Shown here piece by piece: positions 30,353 through 38,767 of a stretch of 64,000 nucleotides of DNA. Numbering within the stretch: the stretch's first letter is position 1; every line of letters begins with the position of its first letter. The notes under the pieces are model-generated. The model ran no database searches and was not told the origin of the DNA. It saw only the letters and a program-made list of their open reading frames with translations. This stretch comes from Clostridia bacterium. GTDB lineage: Bacteria; Bacillota; Clostridia; Oscillospirales; CAG-272. The translations under genes and the position numbers were made by a program. The stretch spans positions 1 through 64,000 of the forward strand of contig JAGARU010000049.1 in the NCBI GenBank assembly GCA_017622085.1, in the 5' to 3' direction.

Positions 30353-32617
30353 ATGAGAAAAATTACAAACCTTAACGCAAAATGGGCCTTCACCAAGCAG
30401 GCCACCGAGATCCCTTCCTCCATTGACAGCAAATGGGACTTTGTAAATCTTCCTCACTCCTGGAACGCCATCGACGGCCAGGACGGTGACAACGATTATT
30501 ATCGCGGCACCGCATACTATGCAAAATCCATCAACAAAACGAACCTTCCTGAGGCCGACCGCCATTATTTAGAAATTCGCGGTGCCAATTCCTCTGCGGA
30601 CGTTTATCTGAACGGCAAGCATCTGGCACACCATGACGGCGGTTATTCCACTTGGCGCGTAGACCTTACCGACGCCCTTGAGCTTACCAATCTCTTGGTT
30701 ATTACCGTTGATAACGCAGCGAACGAGATCGTTTATCCTCAGGTTGCGGACTTCACCTTCTACGGCGGTCTCTACCGTGACGTAAATCTGATTTCTGTAA
30801 ACGATTCCCACTTTGATCTTGATTATCACGGTGGCCCCGGTATTAAGGTTACTCCCGAAATTGCCGACAAGGATGCTAAGGTTAATGTTGAGGTCTATCT
30901 GACCAACGCCAAAGAAGGTCAAAAAATCGTATACACGATATACGATCGCGACGAAAATGCAATCGCTACCACCACCTCAACTGACAAAAACGTAACACTG
31001 GACATTCCCAACGTTCACCTTTGGCACGGCCGCAAGGATCCTTACCTCTACTGCTGTGAAGCAGAGCTGGTAGAAGGCGACTCCGTAATTGACAGCGTAT
31101 GCACCCGCTTCGGTTGCCGCACCTTCAAGATCGATCCCGACAACGGCTTCATTCTGAACGGGGAAGAGTACCCCCTCCGCGGTGTATCCCGCCATCAGGA
31201 CCGCTGGGGCAAGGGCAACGCACTTTCTCCCGCCGACCACGAAGAGGATATTGATCTCATCTGCGAAATGGGCGCCACCACCATTCGTCTGGCGCACTAT
31301 CAGCACGATCAGTACTTCTATGACCTCTGCGATGAACGCGGTCTGGTCATCTGGGCTGAGATCCCTTACATCTCCCGCCATATGCCCACCGGACGCGAAA
31401 ACACCATCTCCCAGATGAAGGAACTGATCACCCAGAACTACAACCATCCCTCCATCGTTGTATGGGGCCTTTCCAACGAGATTGGTATCGGCGGAGCCAG
31501 TGATGACCTGCTGGAAAATCATCGGATTTTGAACGATCTGTGCCACGAGATGGACAAGACCCGTCTCACCACCATCGCTGCCGTTTCCATGTGTAAGATC
31601 GATGACCCCTACCTCCAGATCCCGGACGTAGTTTCCTACAACCACTACTTCGGCTGGTACGGCGGCGAAACCGATATGAACGGTCCTTGGTTTGATAAGT
31701 TCCACAAGACCCATCCGAACATTCCCATCGGCTGCTCTGAGTACGGCTGTGAGGCTCTTAACTGGCATACCTCCAACCCCATGCAGGGTGACTACACCGA
31801 GGAATATCAGGCTTACTACCATGAAGAGCTGATCAAACAGTTCTTCTCCCGCAAGTATATGTGGGCAACCCATGTATGGAACATGTTCGACTTCGGCGCC
31901 GATGCCCGCAATGAGGGCGGCGAGAACGGACAGAACCACAAGGGTCTGATCACCTTCGACCGCAAGTACAAAAAGGATTCCTTCTATGCTTACAAGGCAT
32001 GGCTCTCCGACGATCCCTTCGTTCACCTTTGTGGCAAACGCTACGTTGATCGCGTAGAAGACACTACTAAGATCACCGTATACTCCAACCAGCCCGAGGT
32101 AGAGCTCTTCGCCAACGGAGTATCTCTTGGAAAGAAGACTGCACCCGATCACTTCTTCTACTTCGACGTTCCCAATGTAGGCGAACAGACCTTGGTTGCC
32201 GTAGCCGGCGAATACCGCGACGAAAGCAAGCTCCGCAAGGTTGAAACCTTCAATGAGGACTATCGTCTCAAGGAAAAGGGCGCAATTCTCAACTGGTTCG
32301 ATATCGACGCACCCGAAGGCTACCTGTCCCTGAACGACAAAATGAGCGACGTTATCGCAACCCTCCAGGGCAAAATGCTCTTTATGGGTCTAGTCGGAAA
32401 GTTCCTTGGCGGAAAGAAAAAGGACGGCGAAGAAGGCGGCAAGATCAAAGCTGCTGGATTTGAGGTCGGTCCTGAAATGATGTCTATGATGGGCGGCTTC
32501 ACCGTTCTTCGCCTCTTCACCCTTATGGGCGGCATGGCGGATATCAAATTCACCAAAGAACAGCTTTTGGATCTTAACGCCAAGCTGAATAAAATCAAGA
32601 GACCCAAGAAGAAATAA
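30353..32617 (+). CDS. Glycoside hydrolase family 2 enzyme with unusual C-terminal tail
   Basis: A 754-residue cytoplasmic enzyme. Sugar-binding and immunoglobulin-like domains (about 1-260) precede a TIM barrel (about 260-560). The acid/base is Glu376 in GLSNEIG and the nucleophile is Glu463 in CSEYGCE. An NxKG motif (QNHKGL) and NHYFGWY occur as in GH2 beta-glucuronidases and some beta-galactosidases, so sequence alone does not settle the substrate. The uxuA and GPH neighbours favour beta-glucuronide, but beta-galactosidase remains possible. Residues 655-754 form an extra Met- and Lys-rich tail (MMSMMGGFTVLRLFTLMGG, ending KIKRPKKK) outside the standard GH2 fold. ACGGAG precedes the ATG. 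Confidence 0.92.
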   Translation: MRKITNLNAKWAFTKQATEIPSSIDSKWDFVNLPHSWNAIDGQDGDNDYYRGTAYYAKSINKTNLPEADRHYLEIRGANSSADVYLNGKHLAHHDGGYSTWRVDLTDALELTNLLVITVDNAANEIVYPQVADFTFYGGLYRDVNLISVNDSHFDLDYHGGPGIKVTPEIADKDAKVNVEVYLTNAKEGQKIVYTIYDRDENAIATTTSTDKNVTLDIPNVHLWHGRKDPYLYCCEAELVEGDSVIDSVCTRFGCRTFKIDPDNGFILNGEEYPLRGVSRHQDRWGKGNALSPADHEEDIDLICEMGATTIRLAHYQHDQYFYDLCDERGLVIWAEIPYISRHMPTGRENTISQMKELITQNYNHPSIVVWGLSNEIGIGGASDDLLENHRILNDLCHEMDKTRLTTIAAVSMCKIDDPYLQIPDVVSYNHYFGWYGGETDMNGPWFDKFHKTHPNIPIGCSEYGCEALNWHTSNPMQGDYTEEYQAYYHEELIKQFFSRKYMWATHVWNMFDFGADARNEGGENGQNHKGLITFDRKYKKDSFYAYKAWLSDDPFVHLCGKRYVDRVEDTTKITVYSNQPEVELFANGVSLGKKTAPDHFFYFDVPNVGEQTLVAVAGEYRDESKLRKVETFNEDYRLKEKGAILNWFDIDAPEGYLSLNDKMSDVIATLQGKMLFMGLVGKFLGGKKKDGEEGGKIKAAGFEVGPEMMSMMGGFTVLRLFTLMGGMADIKFTKEQLLDLNAKLNKIKRPKKK

Positions 32618-32627
32618 ATCCTATATA

Positions 32628-32661
32628 CAAAAGAGAGGATTCCGCAAGGAATCCTCTTTTG
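32628..32661 (+). terminator. Terminator of the GH2 gene
   Basis: CAAAAGAG...GGATTCC-GCAA-GGAATCC...CTCTTTTG hairpin with a 2-nt bulge. It is T-rich on its descending arm and may act on both strands. Confidence 0.82.
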
Positions 32662-32664
32662 TAT

Positions 32665-32879
32665 TAGAGCTGCGTTTTGGGATCAACGGTTTCTAAGGGG
32701 GTAAACATCAAAGCTCGATCCATTTGGTTTTCCTTAAGGACTCGATACATCCTCTGGGAGATTAGATAAGAAATACCCGCATCATAGAATAAATGATCAC
32801 ACTTATATAGGTTGTTGGAGAAAAGCTGATGGAGTATCTTCGAATATAATACATTCCGCCCCTCCTCAAACCGGGTCAG
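32665..32879 (-). other. Open stretch in frame with and directly after the mgtE stop codon
   Basis: After the TAG at 32880-32882 the mgtE frame stays open for 71 further sense codons (LTRFEEGRNVLYSKILHQLF to LETVDPKTQL) before a TAA. The composition looks protein-like, but there is no good start codon. A GAGGAGGGG with an ATG in a different frame would give only a 30-residue peptide. It may be a gene remnant, a lost mgtE extension or chance. It fills the 263-bp gap between the GH2 gene and mgtE together with the terminator. Confidence 0.4.
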
Positions 32880-34256
32880 CTAAAAGGTCAAAATAGAGCT
32901 TGCAATATCAAAGTATACCAGCAAAGCCAGCGCGTCTACAATGGTCGTAATAAAGGGACTCGCCATAACTGCCGGATCAAAGCCGACTTTTTTTGCTAAA
33001 ATGGGCAGGGAACAACCAATCACCTTAGCAATAAAGACAGTAACAAACATAGTTACACAAACCACAAACGCTACTGCCATAGTAACCTCTTCGTTGCCAA
33101 AAAGATACCGATCCACTGCGATCATTTTTATAAAGTTAATGGCTGCCAAAGCGCCTCCGCAAAGCACCGAAACGCGGATTTCCTTCCAGATCACACGGAA
33201 GATATCACGAAAAGCAACGTCTCCAAGAGAAAGCGCACGAATAATCGTAACCGATGCCTGTCCGCCCGCATTTCCACCCGTATCCATCAGCATGGGAATG
33301 TAGGAGGTGAGAATCAGCATCGCACCAAGTCGAGACTCAAAGGAGGAAATGATAGCACCGGTAAACGTAGCCGAAATCATCAAAAGCAGTAACCACGGAA
33401 TTCGATTCTTCCACGTGGCAAAAATTCCGGTCTTAAAATAGGAGTGCTCCGACGGAACGATCGCCGCCATAAGCTCCATATCCTCAGTAGCCTCTTCTTG
33501 AATGACGTCAATCGCGTCGTCAAAGGTAATAATACCCACCAATCGCTTCTCATTATCCACAACAGGAATCGCCAAGAAATCATAGCGTCCGAATAGCTCC
33601 GCCGTTGCTTCTTGGTCCTCTGTGGTAGAAACCCAAATCACGTTTTCATCCATTACGTCACCAATCAAGGCATCATAGGGAGAGAGTAGCAGGGAACGCA
33701 CACTCACAACGCCAACTAAATGCTTGGCATCGTCCGTCACGTAGCAGGTGTATACCGTCTCTTTGTCAAATCCGGTTTTGCGGATATGCGCAAATGCCAT
33801 CTCCACCGTCATAGACCGCCGCAAGCTGACGTATTCCACCGTCATAATGCTACCGGCACTGTCCTTGGGATATCGCATCAATTGGTTAATCGTCGAGCGT
33901 GTTTCCGCATCGGTGTTCGCCAAAACTCGACGCACAACGTTAGCAGGCATCTCCTCAATAATATCCACGGTATCGTCCAGATACAGTTCATCCAGCATCT
34001 CGCTCAACTCACGGTCAGAAAAAGAGTTCAACAAGCTTTCCTGCACGTCAGAATCCATTTCCACAAACACCTCGGCCGCAAGACTCTTCGGCAAAATCCG
34101 AAAGAGCAGAGCAAGGTGCTCCTTTGCTCCGCCTTCCAAAAGGGAAGCTATGTCCGCCGGCTCAAGCGTACCAAACAATGTTTTCAGCTCGGCATACTTT
34201 TTTCCTTCGATTCGATCAGCCACAATCTCACGAAGCTCGTCAAAAGAAAAATCCAT
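32880..34256 (-). CDS. mgtE: Magnesium transporter MgtE
   Basis: A 458-residue protein with the MgtE layout: a cytoplasmic N domain (about 10-130) of helical repeats, a CBS pair (about 135-255, MTVEYVSLRRSMTVEMAFAH and FDFLAIPVVDNEKR-type motifs), a connecting helix, and five membrane helices from about 285. The pore motif TGGNAGGQAS is present. In this family the N and CBS domains bind magnesium and close the channel when the ion is plentiful. A GGAGAGCGA Shine-Dalgarno site precedes the start. No M-box riboswitch was recognised in the 150-bp upstream region, which otherwise holds nothing clear. Confidence 0.95.
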   Translation of the reverse strand: MDFSFDELREIVADRIEGKKYAELKTLFGTLEPADIASLLEGGAKEHLALLFRILPKSLAAEVFVEMDSDVQESLLNSFSDRELSEMLDELYLDDTVDIIEEMPANVVRRVLANTDAETRSTINQLMRYPKDSAGSIMTVEYVSLRRSMTVEMAFAHIRKTGFDKETVYTCYVTDDAKHLVGVVSVRSLLLSPYDALIGDVMDENVIWVSTTEDQEATAELFGRYDFLAIPVVDNEKRLVGIITFDDAIDVIQEEATEDMELMAAIVPSEHSYFKTGIFATWKNRIPWLLLLMISATFTGAIISSFESRLGAMLILTSYIPMLMDTGGNAGGQASVTIIRALSLGDVAFRDIFRVIWKEIRVSVLCGGALAAINFIKMIAVDRYLFGNEEVTMAVAFVVCVTMFVTVFIAKVIGCSLPILAKKVGFDPAVMASPFITTIVDALALLVYFDIASSILTF

Positions 34257-34405
34257 TCGCTCTCCAATCCCAGCACGTCAGACGAATGGTTGCGCACACC
34301 CGAACAGCCGTGCCATATTTGAATTTAGTAATACGGTCCTATCACTGCAACAACTGCCCGCGTCCACGCGCTCACATCCTTTCGACAAATAATATATGTA
34401 TTCCG

Positions 34406-34630
34406 TCAAGTTAAGTCGGAAATCTCATCAATCGTTTCCATATCAGGTAACATAACACCCGGGATCTTTCCGGGGTCACGCTTCAAGGGGTCATAAACGA
34501 ACTTTCGGCAATAATGTCCTCCGGGTACAACGCCCTTTTTTTTGCAAAGAACGTAAAAATCGTCGCAAATCCCAACGGAAAATTCGCATTTTTCGCAAAT
34601 CCGGTCAATATCCAAATCCTTTCGCTTCAA
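34406..34630 (-). CDS. Small Cys-containing protein of unknown function
   Basis: A 74-residue soluble protein with four cysteines arranged ICEKC, then GIC and VLC, plus GGHYC (residues about 12-41), which could bind a metal. The start is TTG with AAAGGCGGTGA ahead. It lies 44 bp downstream of ylbJ on the same strand and may be co-transcribed with it. I recall similar short proteins beside sporulation genes in Clostridia, but no function is known to me. The C-terminus (VYDPLKRDPGKIP, DEISDL) is acidic. Confidence 0.7.
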   Translation of the reverse strand: MKRKDLDIDRICEKCEFSVGICDDFYVLCKKKGVVPGGHYCRKFVYDPLKRDPGKIPGVMLPDMETIDEISDLT

Positions 34631-34674
34631 GAGATCACCGCCTTTCTTAAAAATTCTTAAGCTTCTTTAAATTA

Positions 34675-35658
34675 TTATACCACTTCAAAGGTCGCGCGTC
34701 TACAATTTTTTGCACTTTTTCTTTGCATTAAAACAAGATTTTTCACACACCACCCTATAGCAAGGCAAATTATCATTAAGAGAAAAGCGTAGATACGAAA
34801 ATATGCATAGAGAGCGGAAAAAGCACCGCAAAGCACCCCAACCCCAAGTTTAAGTAGAATAACCCGCCGATAAGAGCTTATACATTTCTCAACAAAGCAA
34901 AAAATTTGTGCATGAACCGATAGACCTCCGAACCCAACCGAAAAGCCAAGTAAAAACAGGCCAACCGCTCCGGGAAACGTCTCAAAAGCCATGATTCCTC
35001 CGGTTGAAAACTCAAACACAACACGGTACAGAGCCTTTGCAAAGGGAATCGGCACCAGCACCGCAAGCACATCCGAAATCACAGAAAAAACAACCGTAAA
35101 AGCACAAATGTATAGCATGGTTAGCGCTGACTCCCGAATTGCCGACACAAAATTCGAAATAAATTTCATTTGTGTCGCAGCCGAACCCTGCATTTGCCTG
35201 ATGTGATCTTTTGCATTTGTCTTTTTGCTGTAAAAAACCAGCGAAACGACAACTTGAAACAAATATAGACATATGCCAAACTCCAAATTGTTGCAAACGG
35301 AAGCCCCGACAACTCCCACAATATACCCAAGGCTTCCACAAGACGACAAACAAACCAAGCCTGTAACGTCCTCGCTTTCATAAGACGCTTGTCGAATAAG
35401 AGTGGCACCCAAAGGATATCCGCCAACCCAACCCATAATTACGCAAGGCAAATATCTGTTTTTCCTTTTTGAATCCACAGCCAACACGCCACAAAATACT
35501 CGCGACAGCACCGAAAAAGGGAAGAGCGACGGCACAAGAGAGCGAACACACACCATAAGCGCCTCTAACACACTCGTTTTTATTATACCAAGCGTAAACA
35601 CTGCAGTTAAAAGCATCACCGCAAGCATCAGCCACACCTTCCAACCCCATCGATTCAT
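34675..35658 (-). CDS. ylbJ: YlbJ-like sporulation integral membrane protein
   Basis: A 327-residue membrane protein with about eight helices and nucleoside-transporter-gate-like features: VRSLVPSLFPFSVLS near the N-terminus, MGWVGGYPLGA, and the highly typical GFSVGFGGLSVHAQ motif. In Bacillus subtilis ylbJ is made in the mother cell under sigma-E and is needed for heat-resistant spores. The ATG at 35658 is preferred; AAGGAG lies 11 bases ahead, whereas a GTG at 35670 overlaps that site. It is divergent from yqfC-yqfD across a 68-bp gap, so the sporulation genes share one control region. It is shorter than the roughly 400-residue Bacillus protein. Confidence 0.85.
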   Translation of the reverse strand: MNRWGWKVWLMLAVMLLTAVFTLGIIKTSVLEALMVCVRSLVPSLFPFSVLSRVFCGVLAVDSKRKNRYLPCVIMGWVGGYPLGATLIRQASYESEDVTGLVCLSSCGSLGYIVGVVGASVCNNLEFGICLYLFQVVVSLVFYSKKTNAKDHIRQMQGSAATQMKFISNFVSAIRESALTMLYICAFTVVFSVISDVLAVLVPIPFAKALYRVVFEFSTGGIMAFETFPGAVGLFLLGFSVGFGGLSVHAQIFCFVEKCISSYRRVILLKLGVGVLCGAFSALYAYFRIYAFLLMIICLAIGWCVKNLVLMQRKSAKNCRRATFEVV

Positions 35659-35679
35659 GTTATTTTTCACTCCTTATTT

Positions 35680-35707
35680 GCATAATGTTCAACAGTAATT
35701 TATACGC
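35680..35707 (+). promoter_or_regulatory. Candidate sporulation-sigma promoter for yqfC-yqfD
   Basis: GCATAAT (35680-35686), 14 bp, then TATACGC (35701-35707). Spacing and boxes loosely fit the sigma-E/sigma-G class (about CATA...14...ATACA), and no sigma-A pair is visible in the short divergent region. Confidence 0.4.
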
Positions 35708-35726
35708 GTGTCCAAGGGAGGAAAAT

Positions 35727-36035
35727 ATGTCCAAGGCAAAAAAACTCAAGCAAAAAATTCATAGCTTTTTTTATGATACTCTCCGTTTTTCCGCCTCCGC
35801 CGTCGGCGCACCTCGTATAGAAATTATAGAACAAGAAAAAATGACTGTTTTTCAATGTTCTACAATTGACAAATATTCTGAACGCGAAATAATTCTTATC
35901 ACACCGAACGGCAAGATTTCAATTATTGGCACACGCCTATCATTGACCACCTTTGTTGACCAGACAGTTGAAATCACAGGGGTTCTCCATTCCCTTCAAT
36001 TCTATCCCGAGGAGGAATCTCATCTATGCATCTGA
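35727..36035 (+). CDS. yqfC: Sporulation protein YqfC
   Basis: A 102-residue protein matching the YqfC family: a basic N-terminus (KAKKLKQKIHSFFYDTL), a PRIEIIEQEKMTVF strand, and IILITPNGKISIIGTRLSL near the middle. Start 35727 follows GGGAGG; an in-frame ATG at 35685 is not used. It overlaps yqfD by 10 bp. In Bacillus subtilis yqfC and yqfD are sigma-E-dependent and needed for efficient sporulation; their mechanism is unclear. The order yqfC-yqfD-phoH-ybeY-era-recO is the standard clostridial arrangement. Confidence 0.9.
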   Translation: MSKAKKLKQKIHSFFYDTLRFSASAVGAPRIEIIEQEKMTVFQCSTIDKYSEREIILITPNGKISIIGTRLSLTTFVDQTVEITGVLHSLQFYPEEESHLCI

Positions 36036-37201
36036 TTCATTGGATTATCGGCTATTACACCGTCACGCTCCCCACCCAAGCGTATAATCAGGCACGCAAA
36101 ATTTTATTATCCAACAGTATTCATTTTTTTGATTTTCGCCTTTCACCTAACGGATCAACTTTCTGTATTTCCACCCGCCAATACCGACAAACGCAAAGAC
36201 TTTTATCTTCCATTCGTCCTACTTATAGCTCCATTAGAGGACTTCCCGCACTCTTTCTTTCCCATCGATCACGCTGGGGTATTCCGGTAGGGGTCTTCAT
36301 TGCAGCATTTTTATTTTTCTCTACCCAAAATATCGTTTGGAAAATCAACATCTCCGGCAATGATTCCATTTCCTGCGAGTCAATCCTAACCGAATTGTCA
36401 AACGCTGGCTTTCACGTAGGTAGCAAAATTGACCCCGATGATCTGGATCAGCTCCACAATCAAATTCTCGCCACCTCAAGTGACATCGCATGGATCTCCA
36501 TCAATCTTTCCGGAGTTGTGGCAAACGTCGAAGTACGTGAACATCAAAAAGCCACCCCCTCCACCCCTCCCGAATCCGCATTGTCTAATATTGTCGCCTC
36601 CGCCGATGGACTCATTCACCAAATAAACGTAAAATCCGGAAAACGTGTCGTGGAAATCGGACAAGTGGTTAAAAAAGGGGAACTGCTTATCAGCGGAATC
36701 TCGGATAGTCAAACGCTCGGCGCACGTTACGAGCAAGCAGAGGGCGAGGTATATGCATACATAAACAAGGAAATCATCGTAACAACCCCCACACAAAGTT
36801 TGGAAAAAGTTTACACGGGCAAAGAGTTTCGAAAAATCCGACTCAATTTTTTCGGAAAATCCATAAATATTTTCTCAAACTGTGGAAATCTGCCCGCAAC
36901 TTGTGATAGAATAGAAGAAGAAATTCCGATTCTGTTGTTTGGACGCTTTTCCGTTCCCATAACCGTGTCCAAGGAAACCTACCGCGAATACGCCGAACAG
37001 CCCACAACTCTTTCTGTACAAGAAGCCGTTGATCTGACCATGGCCAGACTCACCCGAGAAATCACAAACAAACTTAAAAGCGCCGAGTTGATCTCTAAAA
37101 CCGTGTCTCTCCACTACTCCAACGGCGCCGTTACCGCCACTTGCACACTCTATTGCATCGAAGACATTGCAACCCCTCTAACCTTTCAAATCTCTCAGTA
37201 A
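36026..37201 (+). CDS. yqfD: Sporulation protein YqfD
   Basis: A 391-residue protein with one membrane helix (about 92-108, GVFIAAFLFFSTQ) after a cytoplasmic N-terminal part. A POTRA-like start of the outer domain follows (VWKINISGNDSISCESILTELSNAG), then a long beta-rich region with IAWISINLSGVVANVEVRE, as in YqfD/SpoIV-type proteins. The domain probably lies between the mother-cell and forespore membranes. GAGGAGGAATC precedes the start, which lies inside the end of yqfC. It is more AT-rich and Ser/Thr-rich than the following housekeeping genes. phoH begins 10 bp downstream. Confidence 0.92.
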   Translation: MHLIHWIIGYYTVTLPTQAYNQARKILLSNSIHFFDFRLSPNGSTFCISTRQYRQTQRLLSSIRPTYSSIRGLPALFLSHRSRWGIPVGVFIAAFLFFSTQNIVWKINISGNDSISCESILTELSNAGFHVGSKIDPDDLDQLHNQILATSSDIAWISINLSGVVANVEVREHQKATPSTPPESALSNIVASADGLIHQINVKSGKRVVEIGQVVKKGELLISGISDSQTLGARYEQAEGEVYAYINKEIIVTTPTQSLEKVYTGKEFRKIRLNFFGKSINIFSNCGNLPATCDRIEEEIPILLFGRFSVPITVSKETYREYAEQPTTLSVQEAVDLTMARLTREITNKLKSAELISKTVSLHYSNGAVTATCTLYCIEDIATPLTFQISQ

Positions 37202-37211
37202 GGAAGCATAT

Positions 37212-38237
37212 ATGGCAGAAAAAACTCTACTCACACACTCTCCCGACGAAACCTCAGCGCTCTTTGGCAATTTCGACTCTAACACTAAATTGATCGAAGA
37301 GGAATTCGCCGTAAAAATCTATAACCGGCCCTCCGTCACCGATATTGGAGATTGCATTGTTATCAGCGGAGAAAATGCCGATTCTGTTCATAAAGCACAT
37401 AGTGCAATGCAGTATCTGCTTAAGATGGTACAGATGAATAATGCAATCACAGATCAGACCGTGTCCTACGTAATCAGCATGGTCAACGCCGGAGAGAGCG
37501 AAACTCTCTCCATGTTAGACGACGATTGTGTCTGCGTCACCATGAAAGGGAAGCCCATCAAAGCAAAAACAGTCGGCCAGAAGAAGTATGTAGACTCTAT
37601 CCGTAAAAGCACCATCGTGCTCGGCGTCGGTCCTGCCGGAACCGGAAAAACCTTCCTTGCCGTAGCAATGGCAGTAAAAGCCCTGCGCAACAAGGAAGTC
37701 AGCCGCATTATCTTGACGCGCCCGGCCGTGGAGGCCGGCGAAAGCTTAGGCTTTTTGCCTGGTGATCTCCAAAGCAAAATAGACCCCTATCTTCGCCCGC
37801 TCTACGATGCGCTATATGAAATGCTTGGCCCCGAAAATTGTGCACGCTACATGGAAAAGGCAACCATTGAAATTGCTCCGCTCGCATATATGCGCGGACG
37901 CACGCTAGATGACTCCTTTATTATTCTGGACGAGGCACAGAACACCACACCGGAGCAAATGAAAATGTTCTTAACGCGCCTGGGCTTCAACTCTAAAGCT
38001 GTAGTTACCGGTGACCTCACCCAGACCGACTTACCTATGGGTAAAAAAAGTGGTCTTGCAGAAGCTGTTAAAATTCTACGCGGAATTGATGATATCACCA
38101 TTCATGAATTTTCCGATCGCGATGTGGTACGTCACAAGCTGGTGCAAAAGATCATCCTTGCGTACGATCGATACGACAGGGAAAAGGCCATCCGAAAGGC
38201 TGAAAAAACGCCGTCCAAAACTGCCAAAAGAATATAA
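37212..38237 (+). CDS. phoH: PhoH family ATPase
   Basis: A 341-residue cytoplasmic protein. A KH-like N-terminal part (about 30-110) precedes the PhoH ATPase domain: Walker A GPAGTGKTF at about residue 140, the TRPAVEAGESLGFLPGD motif, and Walker B FIILDEAQNTTPEQMK. It resembles B. subtilis PhoL, thought to help in RNA or ribosome maturation together with YbeY, which follows after 18 bp. AAGGAAGC lies ahead of the start. pgpH (yqfF), often found between phoH and ybeY in Firmicutes, is absent here. Confidence 0.95.
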   Translation: MAEKTLLTHSPDETSALFGNFDSNTKLIEEEFAVKIYNRPSVTDIGDCIVISGENADSVHKAHSAMQYLLKMVQMNNAITDQTVSYVISMVNAGESETLSMLDDDCVCVTMKGKPIKAKTVGQKKYVDSIRKSTIVLGVGPAGTGKTFLAVAMAVKALRNKEVSRIILTRPAVEAGESLGFLPGDLQSKIDPYLRPLYDALYEMLGPENCARYMEKATIEIAPLAYMRGRTLDDSFIILDEAQNTTPEQMKMFLTRLGFNSKAVVTGDLTQTDLPMGKKSGLAEAVKILRGIDDITIHEFSDRDVVRHKLVQKIILAYDRYDREKAIRKAEKTPSKTAKRI

Positions 38238-38255
38238 AATCACCAAGGAGACATC

Positions 38256-38732
38256 ATGGAACTTAACGTATTGTTTGAGGACAAGCAAGATAAAATTGTT
38301 GTACGAACCGCCATGCGCTCTGCCATCCGCAAGGCAGTTTTCAACACCTTAATTTACGAAGGTGTCGAGGGAAAGATCGAGGTTTCTGTTACGTTTACCG
38401 ATAATGACGGAATCCGCGAGCTGAATCGTGACTACCGGAACAAGGATACAGCAACCGACGTGTTATCATTCCCAATGTTTGATTTTTCCGCTGGAGAAAC
38501 GCCGATCACTCCCGAAGGTGAAGCGCTCCCCTTAGGAGATATCATTCTCTCTCTTGAGCGTGCAAGGACACAAGCAGCCGAAATTGGTCATAGTACCATG
38601 CGTGAAGTGATCTTTTTGTGTATCCACTCCACACTACATCTGCTCGGATACGATCACGAGCTTTCACCCGAAGATGATGAGGACATGCAAAGAAGACAGA
38701 ATGAAATCATGCGTGTTCTCGGCCTATCATGA
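38256..38732 (+). CDS. ybeY: Endoribonuclease YbeY (rRNA maturation)
   Basis: A 158-residue metalloprotein. The family's zinc motif HSTLHLLGYDH (HxxxHxxGxDH) lies near residue 128. The ELNRDYRNKDTATDVLSFP motif in the middle is typical. It takes part in 16S rRNA 3'-end processing and ribosome quality control. CAAGGAGACATC precedes the start. It lies between phoH and era, the usual order, although dgkA and cdd that often separate ybeY from era are missing. Confidence 0.96.
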   Translation: MELNVLFEDKQDKIVVRTAMRSAIRKAVFNTLIYEGVEGKIEVSVTFTDNDGIRELNRDYRNKDTATDVLSFPMFDFSAGETPITPEGEALPLGDIILSLERARTQAAEIGHSTMREVIFLCIHSTLHLLGYDHELSPEDDEDMQRRQNEIMRVLGLS

Positions 38733-38767
38733 TTTGAGACAATCGCCTAAACAGAAAGGATATTGAA

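Noticed and set aside
30977-32152. 391-codon open frame antisense to the GH2 gene
   Set aside because: GH2 catalytic motifs are on the plus strand; no Shine-Dalgarno site or motif supports the antisense frame.
34257-34405. Small open frame and possible magnesium (M-box) riboswitch upstream of mgtE
   Set aside because: A ~29-codon GTG frame with a weak Shine-Dalgarno site is present, but composition and context are unconvincing, and the M-box core was not found.
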